DNA of 64,000 nucleotides, from positions 1,343,117 through 1,407,116 of the forward strand of contig NZ_KE386572.1 of assembly GCF_000427665.1 (NCBI RefSeq), in the 5' to 3' direction. Of this stretch, positions 42,452 through 50,903 are shown one piece after another. How positions within the stretch are numbered: the first letter of the stretch is position 1; every line of letters begins with the position of its first letter. The notes beneath the pieces were generated by a model. It did no database searches and was not told where the DNA came from. It was given only the letters and a program-made list of their open reading frames with translations. The DNA is from Geminicoccus roseus DSM 18922 (GTDB lineage: Bacteria > Pseudomonadota > Alphaproteobacteria > Geminicoccales > Geminicoccaceae). Made by a program: the position numbers and the translations under genes.

Positions 42452-44100
42452 GCCGCCTCCTGGGTCGCAGCCAGCCAGGCCAGCCGTACCTTCTCGACCG
42501 GTCGCAGGCATGCCTTCGGGGCCTGGAGGTTCCAGCCGACGAGGCGCATCCGGGCCAGAAGCGGCCGGTAGCTCCACAGCATCAGGAGAGCCGGCTTGAG
42601 GACCCTGCGGTCGCAGTCCTCCAGCTGCCGTTCCGCCTCGACGAACGCCTGCTCGGCCTCCTCGGCCAGGGCACTCCAGGCCAGGGCAAAAGCCGGATCC
42701 GCGATGACCGCCGAGGCCTCTGCGTGCCCGATGCCCAGGGCAGACAGACGAGAGGCCGGGAAATAAACCCTGTCCCGCCTGGCATCCTCCGCGACATCGC
42801 GCAGGATGTTCACGAGCTGCAGGGCCCGCGCCAGAGACAGGGCGAAGCCGTCGGCCTGCCTGGTGCCGAAGATCCGCACCGACAGAAGGCCCACCGAGCC
42901 GGCGACCGCACGCCAGTAGAAGTCCAGTTCACCCTGGTCGGCCAGCCGCAGCCGCTCCACCGCGTCCATCGACAGGCCATCAAGCAGGAGACGCAGCTCG
43001 GCCACCGGCAGGTCGAACTGGTCGATAGCAAAGGCCAGCTCGCGGCCGATCGGCGTCCGCGGGCTGCCGCCAAGCCGTTCCAGCTCACGGCGCCAGCCAT
43101 CCAGGAAGCGCAGGCGCTCCTCTGCCGGGGCGGCGCCGTCCGCCAGGTCGTCCGCGGCCCGGCAGAAGGCGTACACCGCATGAAGGCCGCGCCGGCGCTC
43201 TCCGGTGAGGCTACGGATCCCGAAGCGGAACGAGGTGCCGGACTGCCGCACGATTCGCCTGGTGATCTCCTCATCGGACGAAGACGGGCGAAGCAGCGCT
43301 GCGGGCAGGACACGCCCGATCTTGTCGACGGCGCTCAGGCGGACCGGCTGCTCGACCGGATCGTTGCGGCGCAGCCGTGCCGACAGGGCGTGGGCGCAGG
43401 CCAGGGTCAGCCTGGCCTGGACGCGCAGGCGGGGGCTGACAATCCGGCTTGGCAGGCAGGCGGCATCGTCCAGCATGCTCTCAACCTGATCGAGCGCCGC
43501 ATCCAGCACCTCCCGCCGGGCCGTGCTGGGTGCCCTGTCGAAGAAGCGCTGTTCACCGCCCGCCCGCTGCAGCCAGGGCAGCGGCAGATACACCCGGTCC
43601 AGCAGACGACGATCCTCGCTTAGATCCTGCAGATGGTTGAGGATCTGCAGCGCCATGCACAGCGCATCCGCGGGAGCATCAGCAGGAGCGGCCTCGCCGT
43701 GGATGCGCAGCAGGAACCTGCCCACCGGCACCGCCGACAGTTGGCAATAGCGCAGGAGTTCGTCCCAGTCCTGGTAGCGCTTCTGGACAGCATCCTGCGC
43801 GAAGGCCTGGAGAAGGATTCTGGCTTCCGCCAGGCCGGTGCCGAAGCGGGCCTCGGTGTCGAGCAGCGCTGCCGCCAAGGGATCGGCAGTGCGCCGGTCG
43901 TCGAGCTGCGCTTCCATCATGCGCAGCCGCCGCAGCTTGGTCTCCGCAGGCAGGTCCGGTGCATCGGCGATGTCATCGGCGCGCCGAACGAAGCGGTAGA
44001 AGCTCATCACCGCACCGCGCACGGGAGCCGCCAGGGCCAGAGATGCCACCGGGAACTGTTCGGTGGCAGCGGTCTTGGGCGGCGTCATCGCAATGCTCAC
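42448..44100 (-). CDS. hpnCD: HpnC-HpnD fusion: two squalene/phytoene-synthase domains in one chain
   Basis: 550 residues in one uninterrupted frame. Domain 1 (about 10-275) is HpnC-like: FPVASLALAAPVRGAVMSFY, DDIAD at 42-46 and NHLQDLSED at 155-163. Domain 2 (about 280-550) is HpnD-like: SGTSFRFGIRSL, AFCRAADDLAD at 314-321 and NILRDVAED at 430-438. Each domain thus has both Asp-rich metal sites. HpnD makes presqualene diphosphate from two FPP and HpnC converts it to hydroxysqualene; they are normally separate proteins of about 280 residues. GTG at 44100 overlaps the preceding stop as GTGA with GAGG 7 bases before; ATG 44088 is an alternative. Confidence 0.88.
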   Translation of the reverse strand: MSIAMTPPKTAATEQFPVASLALAAPVRGAVMSFYRFVRRADDIADAPDLPAETKLRRLRMMEAQLDDRRTADPLAAALLDTEARFGTGLAEARILLQAFAQDAVQKRYQDWDELLRYCQLSAVPVGRFLLRIHGEAAPADAPADALCMALQILNHLQDLSEDRRLLDRVYLPLPWLQRAGGEQRFFDRAPSTARREVLDAALDQVESMLDDAACLPSRIVSPRLRVQARLTLACAHALSARLRRNDPVEQPVRLSAVDKIGRVLPAALLRPSSSDEEITRRIVRQSGTSFRFGIRSLTGERRRGLHAVYAFCRAADDLADGAAPAEERLRFLDGWRRELERLGGSPRTPIGRELAFAIDQFDLPVAELRLLLDGLSMDAVERLRLADQGELDFYWRAVAGSVGLLSVRIFGTRQADGFALSLARALQLVNILRDVAEDARRDRVYFPASRLSALGIGHAEASAVIADPAFALAWSALAEEAEQAFVEAERQLEDCDRRVLKPALLMLWSYRPLLARMRLVGWNLQAPKACLRPVEKVRLAWLAATQEAA

Positions 44101-45230
44101 GGCGCAGCCTCGCTCGGGTAGCTGCGCCCTTTCCAGCCAACCGACCGACCGGTGCCCCCCCGGATCAGGGCATCCCACTGAATGGCCAGCGCCACCAGCA
44201 CGCAGAGAGGGTGCAGCGGCACCGACAGGAACGGCTCGCGCGCGAACAGGGTGATCAGGAGACGGCTGCCCATCGAGGCCAGCACCGCGGCGAGCGGCAG
44301 AGAGATCGGACCGCCGGTCATCAGGGCTACGAGCAGGAGGACCCAGGGCAAGACATGGCCACCCAGGAGCAGGAAGGTCCAGACCGGCAGCGCCCGTGGC
44401 GTCGCCATGCCTTCCCGCGCGTTCTTGACGAAGCCCTCCCAAGAGGTACGCAGGCCGTCATACATCCGGCAGGTGGCGAGCCGGCTGCCCTCGATCAGGT
44501 CGGTCGGGTAGCCGTTCTCGCGCAGGAGCCTCGCCAGCTGCAGGCCGTCGTGGCGACTCCAGCGCACCGCGCCATGCCCGCCGACCTGCCGGTAGGCCCG
44601 GCGGTCGAACAGGAGCAGCTGCCCGCAGGCCGCCGCGAACGATGGATCCGGGCTGCGGCGCATCATCGGCACCGGCAGGTAGCCGTAGATCAGCAGGTTG
44701 ATCATCGGCACGGTCAGGAGTTCGCCCAGGCTCGCCATGCGCTGCCGGGGCACCGCGCTGACCAGGGATGCCCCCCTGTCCTGGGCATGAGCGGCCATGG
44801 CCGCGATGGCATCGGGGGCCAGCCGCACATCGGCGTCCATGAACAGGAAATGGCTGCCCTCCGCCTGCTCGGACAATCGCTGGCAGACATGGGCCTTGCC
44901 GCCCCAGCCTGGCGGAAGTGGCGGAGCTTCGAGCAGGCGAACCCGCGGATCGGCGGCGGCATGGGAGCGGACGATGGCAGCAGTGTCGTCGGACGAGCCG
45001 TCGTCCATCACCAGGATGTCGATGTCGACACCCTGGCTGGCACGGACCGCATCCAGGGCGGGCCCGATATTGCTCTCCTCGTCGCGTGCCGGGATAAGAA
45101 CGGAGACGCTTGGCAGGGGCAGGGTGCCGGCTGATCTGCGCCCGGCGGAGGCCAGGACCCATCGGTTCACGAGGCAGAGCATGACCGGCAGGGCGGCCAG
45201 GACCAGGGCCAGCCAGGCCAGCGCCGTCAT
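44097..45230 (-). CDS. Family 2 glycosyltransferase (CrtQ/HpnB-like)
   Basis: 377 residues. N-terminal membrane anchor (LAWLALVLAALPVMLCLVNRW cut near 22), GT2 domain with VSVLIPARDEESNIGPAL, ILVMDDGSSDDTAAIV, GGKAHVCQRLSEQA, DXD-type LFMDADVRLAPDA and acceptor-loop WSRHDGLQLARLL, then C-terminal membrane helices. It is coupled to both neighbours (ATGA, GTGA). The staphyloxanthin enzyme CrtQ is of this type and glycosylates a carotenoic acid; HpnB, the hopanoid-linked relative, is the alternative. Confidence 0.8.
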   Translation of the reverse strand: MTALAWLALVLAALPVMLCLVNRWVLASAGRRSAGTLPLPSVSVLIPARDEESNIGPALDAVRASQGVDIDILVMDDGSSDDTAAIVRSHAAADPRVRLLEAPPLPPGWGGKAHVCQRLSEQAEGSHFLFMDADVRLAPDAIAAMAAHAQDRGASLVSAVPRQRMASLGELLTVPMINLLIYGYLPVPMMRRSPDPSFAAACGQLLLFDRRAYRQVGGHGAVRWSRHDGLQLARLLRENGYPTDLIEGSRLATCRMYDGLRTSWEGFVKNAREGMATPRALPVWTFLLLGGHVLPWVLLLVALMTGGPISLPLAAVLASMGSRLLITLFAREPFLSVPLHPLCVLVALAIQWDALIRGGTGRSVGWKGRSYPSEAAP

Positions 45231-46024
45231 GGCCGCTGCTCCAGATGGCCGGGCTGGAACCGCTCGCCATGGAGGCGGGCGCGCAGGCGGCGCCACAGGT
45301 CATAGATCCCGCCGATGCCCTGCCGGCCTTCGATCAGCGGCACGAAGCGGCTGGCATCGCGGCTGATCGCATCGCCGGCCAGGCGATCCATGGTGGCCGC
45401 AAGGGCCTCCTCCAGGGCCGTCAGCCGTGACGGCCGTGGCAGGTCGAGGAGATCCCGGGCGGCGACCGGCTGCCCGAATGCCACCAGCGCTTCGGCTCCC
45501 CGTTCGCTCCAGAAGCTGTAGTCGATCGCCAGGGGGACGAACCATGCATCCGGGGCATGCTCCGGCAGATGCGCCACGCCCGCCCGCAGAGCCACCGGGC
45601 GCCGGCGCACGTCCTGGAAGCTGCCCTGGGCGGTGATCCAGAGGGCATGCCGGGGAAGGCTGAGGATCGCGCGGGCCCGGCGCAGGAACTCGACCGCGCC
45701 GCGCCGGCTCTCCAGATCCAGACCAAACGCCCCCATCCGGCCGAAGAAGCGATATTTCGCCAGCATCGCCGCGTCGATCGGGGCAAACGAGACATGGGTG
45801 GGGGCGAGTTCCCGGGCGAGCAGGATGTACAGCACCGCATCCCACCAGGAAGGATGGTTGCTGTAGATCACCAGCGGCCGCTCGCTATCGGTCGAAAGCT
45901 GGCCCCAGCGCGCGATCCGCAGCGCGTTCATGTGCCGGCGGAAGAAGCGCTCGAACTGCCGTGCCATGAAGGCCCACAGCACAGCCGAGCGCGGCGGCAG
46001 GGCCTGGCTCGGCGGGGTGGTCAT
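45227..46024 (-). CDS. PlsC-type acyltransferase (CrtO-like role proposed)
   Basis: 265 residues. Block I NHPSWWDAVLYILLA (NHX4D), FFGRMGAFGLDLESRRGAVEFL, the Trp-rich LWITAQGSFQDVR in place of EGTR, and block IV WFVPLAIDYSFW. Start and stop overlap the neighbouring genes (ATGA each side). In staphyloxanthin synthesis an acyltransferase adds a fatty acid to the sugar; this enzyme is the natural candidate for that step. It is a different subgroup from the acyltransferase at 35622. Confidence 0.8.
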   Translation of the reverse strand: MTTPPSQALPPRSAVLWAFMARQFERFFRRHMNALRIARWGQLSTDSERPLVIYSNHPSWWDAVLYILLARELAPTHVSFAPIDAAMLAKYRFFGRMGAFGLDLESRRGAVEFLRRARAILSLPRHALWITAQGSFQDVRRRPVALRAGVAHLPEHAPDAWFVPLAIDYSFWSERGAEALVAFGQPVAARDLLDLPRPSRLTALEEALAATMDRLAGDAISRDASRFVPLIEGRQGIGGIYDLWRRLRARLHGERFQPGHLEQRP

Positions 46025-47538
46025 GAAGCTCGGTCCATCGGCCTGCTGCGGGCATCGGCATCGAGCGAGTCGGCTGCGATCCAGCCGGACATCATCACCA
46101 TCGGCATGCCAGGCCCAGGGTGGGCGGAGCCGCCGGCGAGATAGAGGCCCTGGACCTGTCGGCTGCGGTTGCCGGGCTTGAAGGCCCCCAGGAACTTGCC
46201 ATGGCTGGCCAGGCCATAGATCGCACCATTCAGCACCTTGTAGCGCTCGTGGATATCCTGCGGCGTCAGATGCCGCTCGAACACGATCCTCTCCTCCAGC
46301 CCCTTCATGCCGCCAGTCCGCTCCAGCTTGTCGATGATGGTGCGCCGGTAGGCGGGGAACATCTCCTGCCAGTTCTGGCCCGGCCGCAGGTAGGGCGTGT
46401 GCACCAGGACATAGAGCGCCTCGCCGCCGGGCGGCGCCACGGCCGGATCGGTGATCGCCGGGGCCGCGATGTAGCAGGTCGGGTCAGGAGCAGGCAGACC
46501 ATGCTTGTAAATGTACTCGAACTCTTCATGCGGATCGCGTGAAAAGACGAAATCGTGATGCGCCAGGTGCTCGTAGCGCCGGTTCAGGCCAAGATAGAGC
46601 ACCACGCCGGAGCAGGCCGGCTCGAAGCCCTTGCGGTCGTAATGCTGGCCCGCCGCGCCGCCGACCAGCTCGCGATAAGTACGGATCGCATCCATGTTGG
46701 AAACGACCGCATCGACCGTCTCCCGCCCGGTGGCGGAGCCGACCGCGCGCACGCGGCCGTTCTCGATCTCGATACCGGTGACATCCTCGCCCAGCCGGAA
46801 CCGGCATCCGAGTTCGGTTGCCAGCTGCTGCAGCGCCTTGGCGACCGCTCGGGTGCCACCCCTTGGATACCAGACGCCATCGGCCGCCTGCATATGGCCG
46901 ATCGCGCACAGCACCGCAGGCGATCCATAGGGCGAGGAGCCGACATACTGGGTGAAGTGATCGAGCATCTGGGCCAGGCGCTCGTCCTTGACCTTGCTCC
47001 GGATGGTGCCGGCGACCGAGCTGCCCATGCGCAGCGACAGCACGTCGCGCAGGGTGGCGGGATTGAAGTTCTTCTTGAAGTCCATGGTGTCGAACAGGTC
47101 TTCGACCGACTTCCAGAAGAAGAACCGCTCGGAGATGCCGTGCAGGTTCTCCGCGAGGTCCTGGAACGCCCGGTAGCCTGTTCCCGCCCCGCTCCCCGGC
47201 GCGAACGTGTCCATGGCGCCAGCCATCGTGTCGACGTCCTGCAGCAGGTCGATCTTGCTGCCGTCCTCGAAGAAGCAGCGCCATTGCGGGTCCAGCCGGA
47301 CGAGGTCCAGATGGTCGGAGAGACGGCGGCCGGCCTCGGCGAAGATCCGTTCCAGGACCCGCGGCACGGTCAGGATCGTCGGCCCCATGTCGAAGCGGAA
47401 GCCCTGCTCCTCCAGGACCGCCGCCTTGCCGCCCGCCCAGTCGTTCTTGTCGAACAGCACGACCTCGTGGCCCCGCGCACCCAGCACGCAGGCAGCCGCC
47501 AGACCGCCAAGGCCACCACCGATCACCGCTACCTTCAT
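46021..47538 (-). CDS. CrtI/CrtN/CrtP-type FAD-dependent carotenoid desaturase or oxidase
   Basis: 505 residues. FAD motif KVAVIGGGLGGLAAACVLGA, GFRFDMGPTILTVPRVLERIF, the middle LAQMLDHFTQYVGSSPYGSPA and a C-terminal LYLAGGSAHPGPGMPMVMMSG. This is the phytoene-desaturase family. Because a second paralogue opens the operon and resembles CrtN more closely, this one may be the terminal oxidase (CrtP-like) or a further desaturase. A 16-base gap separates it from the DUF2141 gene; its stop overlaps the acyltransferase start. Confidence 0.85.
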   Translation of the reverse strand: MKVAVIGGGLGGLAAACVLGARGHEVVLFDKNDWAGGKAAVLEEQGFRFDMGPTILTVPRVLERIFAEAGRRLSDHLDLVRLDPQWRCFFEDGSKIDLLQDVDTMAGAMDTFAPGSGAGTGYRAFQDLAENLHGISERFFFWKSVEDLFDTMDFKKNFNPATLRDVLSLRMGSSVAGTIRSKVKDERLAQMLDHFTQYVGSSPYGSPAVLCAIGHMQAADGVWYPRGGTRAVAKALQQLATELGCRFRLGEDVTGIEIENGRVRAVGSATGRETVDAVVSNMDAIRTYRELVGGAAGQHYDRKGFEPACSGVVLYLGLNRRYEHLAHHDFVFSRDPHEEFEYIYKHGLPAPDPTCYIAAPAITDPAVAPPGGEALYVLVHTPYLRPGQNWQEMFPAYRRTIIDKLERTGGMKGLEERIVFERHLTPQDIHERYKVLNGAIYGLASHGKFLGAFKPGNRSRQVQGLYLAGGSAHPGPGMPMVMMSGWIAADSLDADARSRPMDRAS

Positions 47539-47554
47539 TGCCCGCCGCCTTTGC

Positions 47555-47971
47555 CTAGCCGCCGCCGAACAGCGGCTTGACCGTCACCTCGACCGTCATG
47601 TCGCCGTTCAGGTCGAACAGCGCTTCGGAAAAGACGGGCGGGCTGAACCGGCCAATGTCGTTGCTGAAACCGTAAGGCTCGGTCGGCAGACCGAGCATGT
47701 TCTTGTTCAACGCGCCGTCTCCGTCCACGTCCTGGTAGACGGCGATCGCGTATCGTCCTGGGGACAGGTCAGGAAACAGGACGTCCAGCCCAGGCGGCAT
47801 CGCAGCCCGGCTGGCACCGTGCGGACAGCCTTCAATATCGAAGCTGGCGTCGCAGACCGCGATCTGGATCTGGCCGGCGGCTTCTTTCACGCCCGACACC
47901 CTGACGGTCAGGCTGTCGGCCAGAGCCGGCTGCGCCGCGATCAGCAGGACAAAGGCCAGGACCGGCTTCAT
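47555..47971 (-). CDS. Exported DUF2141 protein
   Basis: 138 residues. Signal peptide (PVLAFVLLIAAQPALA) and one beta-rich DUF2141 domain: SLTVRVSGVKEAAGQIQIAV, FPDLSPGRYAIAVYQDVDGDG and LGLPTEPYGFSND, the family signature, then VEVTVKPLF. ATG overlaps the preceding stop (ATGA at 47971-47968). Its conservation inside carotenoid-type clusters suggests a periplasmic or outer-membrane role in handling the pigment, which is untested. Confidence 0.83.
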   Translation of the reverse strand: MKPVLAFVLLIAAQPALADSLTVRVSGVKEAAGQIQIAVCDASFDIEGCPHGASRAAMPPGLDVLFPDLSPGRYAIAVYQDVDGDGALNKNMLGLPTEPYGFSNDIGRFSPPVFSEALFDLNGDMTVEVTVKPLFGGG

Positions 47972-49530
47972 GCCGCAGCCTCCACCGGCTGTTCGGCGGC
48001 ATCGGCCAGCGGCGAATCGTCCAGGATCGGCATGTCCCGATGGTCGATTCCCAGATCCTCAAGCACGAGACGCGCGCTGATCCGGGCACCCTCGAAGATC
48101 ACCGGCAGGCCGCTGCCAGGATGGGTGCCGCCGCCCACGAGATAGGTACCGGGCGCAAAGCGGTTGTGTGGCCGGAACCACAGCATCTGGCGCAGATCGT
48201 GCGCAAGGTTGAAGGTCGCTCCCTGGCCGACGCTGTAGGTGGACTGCCAGTCCTCCGGGGTCACCACCCGCTCGAAACGGACCCGCCTTTCCAGATCGGG
48301 CAGGCCGATGGAGCGAAGGCGCTCGAACACCAGCCGGCGGTAAGCCGGCAGTTCCGCCTGCCAGTCGATACCGGACCGCAGGTTGGGGACCGGGACCAGG
48401 ACATAGAGGCTGGCATGGCCTGGCGGCGCCATCCCGGCATCCGTGAAGCCCGCATGCTGCAGGTAGATCGACGGCCGGCGCGACAGGATGCCGGTCTCGA
48501 TCTCCTTGATGTTCCGCTCGTAGTCCTCCGCCAGCAGGATCGTATGATGGTCGATCCCTTCGACCTCGCCCTCGATGCCCAGGTAGAACATCAGGGTGGA
48601 GCAGGACAGTCGGGCACGCCCGATCTTGCGGTCGCTCCACTTGCGGCGGTGGATTTCTGGAACGAGGTCGCGGATCGCCCCGGCGAAATCGGCGCCGATC
48701 ACCACCCCATCGACCTCCTGCCTCCCCTGAGCCGTATGAACTGCCCGCGGCCGGTCGTTCGCGTACTCGATCCGCTCGATCGCGGTGTCCAGGGCAATCC
48801 GCACGCCCATGCGACGGGCCAGCTTCGCCATTGCCTCCGACACGGCGCCGCAGCCTCCCATCGGATGGAAGACGCCATGCTCATGCTCGAGAAAGCTCAG
48901 GATGGTGAACAGGCTCGGGCAACGGAAAGGCGACATGCCCAGATATTTGCTCTGGAACGAGAAGGCGAGGCGCACCCTAGGGTCGGCAAAGTGGCGGCGA
49001 AGATCGGCATCCACCGAAGTGAACGGTCGCAGCTTGCCAAGCGCACCGATCACCTCGGGATGCAGATAATCGGTCAGGCTGGTGAACGGCCGTTCCAGCA
49101 CGGGACGGAATGCCTGGAGCTTGGCGCGATTATCCTCCAGGAAGCTCGGCAGCTTGGCGGCATCGTCCGGCGACAGCGTGGCGATGTCGCGGCGCAGCTG
49201 CTCATGGTCCGCGGAGGCCCGCAGGTCTCCGCCGCTTTCGAAGACCAGATGGTAGAGCGGATCGAGCCGGCGCATGTCGACCAGGGCGTCAAGATCGGCG
49301 CCGCAGGTTGCGAAGATCTCGCGCAGAACCCGGGGATAAAGAAAGAAGGTCGGTCCCAGGTCGAACCGGTAGCCCCCCGGAGCCCTGACGGTACGGGTCC
49401 GGCCGCCCACCGTGTCCGCCTTCTCGAACAGCGTGACCTTCAGCCCGGCTCGAGCGATCAGGAGCGCAGCCGCCAGCCCGCCCGGACCGGCACCGATCAC
49501 TGCGATATGGAAATTCGCCCTGTTCACCAT
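47968..49530 (-). CDS. CrtN-like FAD-dependent squalene/carotenoid desaturase
   Basis: 520 residues. FAD motif HIAVIGAGPGGLAAALLIAR, YRFDLGPTFFLYPRVLREIF, FQSKYLGMSPFRCPSLFTIL, SCSTLMFYLGIEGEVEG and TYLVGGGTHPGSGLPVIF. The segments YLGMSPFRCPSL and FYLGIEG, and the GIDW stretch in NLRSGIDWQAELPA, resemble S. aureus CrtN as I recall it. First gene of the ten-gene operon. Its likely role is to desaturate squalene (or dehydrosqualene) to coloured C30 polyenes. Confidence 0.85.
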   Translation of the reverse strand: MVNRANFHIAVIGAGPGGLAAALLIARAGLKVTLFEKADTVGGRTRTVRAPGGYRFDLGPTFFLYPRVLREIFATCGADLDALVDMRRLDPLYHLVFESGGDLRASADHEQLRRDIATLSPDDAAKLPSFLEDNRAKLQAFRPVLERPFTSLTDYLHPEVIGALGKLRPFTSVDADLRRHFADPRVRLAFSFQSKYLGMSPFRCPSLFTILSFLEHEHGVFHPMGGCGAVSEAMAKLARRMGVRIALDTAIERIEYANDRPRAVHTAQGRQEVDGVVIGADFAGAIRDLVPEIHRRKWSDRKIGRARLSCSTLMFYLGIEGEVEGIDHHTILLAEDYERNIKEIETGILSRRPSIYLQHAGFTDAGMAPPGHASLYVLVPVPNLRSGIDWQAELPAYRRLVFERLRSIGLPDLERRVRFERVVTPEDWQSTYSVGQGATFNLAHDLRQMLWFRPHNRFAPGTYLVGGGTHPGSGLPVIFEGARISARLVLEDLGIDHRDMPILDDSPLADAAEQPVEAAA

Positions 49531-49757
49531 GCTTCAGGCCCGGAGCCTCCAGGATCGTGCACGAGGCCGGGATCATTCCGTCCACCGCTCTCAAACGCCG
49601 AACTAAGCCGGAGGTACGAAGAGGCAAGGACAGGCCGGGAAAAATTTTAGCTACTCAGGACTAGATCCTGCTCAAGCATCCACAGAATTCTACTTTTCGC
49701 CTACTTCCGCTTTAAGGCCAAAACACTCGCATACGTCGACAGTGCGACGCCGGATCA
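49531..49757 (-). promoter_or_regulatory. Upstream region of the carotenoid operon with promoter-like hexamers and dyad
   Basis: Lower-GC 227 bases. On the minus strand TTGAGC (49674-49669) and TAAAAT (49648-49643) are 20 bases apart, and the dyad CAGGA-CTAGA-TCCTG (49655-49669) lies in between. A long spacer with a dyad is the design of MerR-type promoters. No MerR-type regulator gene is nearby, so this is a suggestion only. The sulfotransferase gene stops at 49758. Confidence 0.35.
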
Positions 49758-50903
49758 TCATGTTGCCGCGATTTCGGGAATTTTATAGTTCCAGCGATCG
49801 ATGAAGGGCTGCCATCGCGCCTGTACCTGGGCGATCTGACCAGAATCAAACCTGCGCGGTGCCTTCCGGTATGCGCGTACGCTGTCCAGGTAGGATGCGA
49901 AGCGAGGTTTTGCCGTCTCGTACCCGTCCAGGTGCAATGTAGCGAAGATGCGCTGCAACTCGTCCAGGGGCGCCCTCTCAAAATCCTCGAATCGCACGGA
50001 GCAGAAACTGCCCTCCTCCAGGCTCTCGGCTTCCTCCAGCAGTGCCGTCATCAGACGGGGATAGGTTGCGAGGACGAGGTCGTTGGCATCGATTGCATGG
50101 TCCTGGATGGCCAGTTCGCGGAACAGCGTCGCGAACATCCGGACCGCCGATGCATGCACGTCGAACGGGTTGCGGTGGACGTGGATGAACTTCGCATCAG
50201 GCCAGATCGAGCGCAGCAGGCCGATCCGTGCACCGTGCACCGGATTGCGGATCAGAAGCGGTCGCCTCCCCTGGTGCACGGTCATCTTCGCGACGTAGCG
50301 ATGCAGCAGCCGCTTCCATTGCTCGATGTCATCGTGGCCGGCTCCGTCAAAGAACAGGCCACGCCCGATCCAGTCGGCCGCACGATCGGGGAAGTAGATT
50401 CCATGATAGAAGGACCAGGCCGACATGTTCGCGATCGCGAGCTCGTCTTCCTGCGGCAGTTCGGATCCGAGCGGCACATCATCGATCAGACGGGTCCGAG
50501 GATAGAACTGCTCGATGAATGGCCGCACCAGCCGGCCGAGGCCAAGGGCTTCGTGCGGCAGGCCAACGCAGATCGGCGGCAGGATTCCGAAGCCGTCGTG
50601 GCGGCTCAGCACGTTGCTCAGATGGGTCGTACCGCTGCGCCAGTACCCCACCACGAAGATCGGCGCCGGCAGGTCGTGCGATCTGAGGAACAACCTGCTC
50701 CCCGCCGCTTCCAGGAGGGTGAACGGCAGGCGCGTCAGGGCCGAGGCCAGCGCCAGCAGCGGAACGTGCAGGCGGCCCAGCGGAACGCCGCCGCTCCGGA
50801 TCAGCACCGCGCACAAGGTCGCAAGGTCGGCCCCGCCCAGCGGATGGAATACCCGGTGGGCGCGTCCCGATCCTCGGCTCGCCGGCTGCGGCAGGTGCAG
50901 CAT
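49758..50903 (-). CDS. Sulfotransferase family protein
   Basis: 381 residues, PAPS-dependent sulfotransferase fold. The 5'-phosphosulfate loop is FVVGYWRSGTTHLSN (about 84-97), the 3'-phosphate site FIHVHRNPFDVHASAVR, with SVRFEDFERAPLDELQRIF after it. Sulfotransfer_3-type members act on polysaccharides, lipids or carotenoids. GGGAG precedes the ATG. Located just upstream of the carotenoid operon on the same strand, so sulfation of the pigment's sugar is conceivable but unproven. Confidence 0.8.
   Translation of the reverse strand: MLHLPQPASRGSGRAHRVFHPLGGADLATLCAVLIRSGGVPLGRLHVPLLALASALTRLPFTLLEAAGSRLFLRSHDLPAPIFVVGYWRSGTTHLSNVLSRHDGFGILPPICVGLPHEALGLGRLVRPFIEQFYPRTRLIDDVPLGSELPQEDELAIANMSAWSFYHGIYFPDRAADWIGRGLFFDGAGHDDIEQWKRLLHRYVAKMTVHQGRRPLLIRNPVHGARIGLLRSIWPDAKFIHVHRNPFDVHASAVRMFATLFRELAIQDHAIDANDLVLATYPRLMTALLEEAESLEEGSFCSVRFEDFERAPLDELQRIFATLHLDGYETAKPRFASYLDSVRAYRKAPRRFDSGQIAQVQARWQPFIDRWNYKIPEIAAT

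Noticed and set aside
41174-44100. Calling the operon a hopanoid cluster
   Set aside because: HpnC/D/E alone make squalene; no squalene-hopene cyclase or hopanoid-tailoring gene is present, while two CrtN-type enzymes, ALDH, GT2 and acyltransferase point to carotenoid. Hopanoid use of part of the squalene cannot be excluded.
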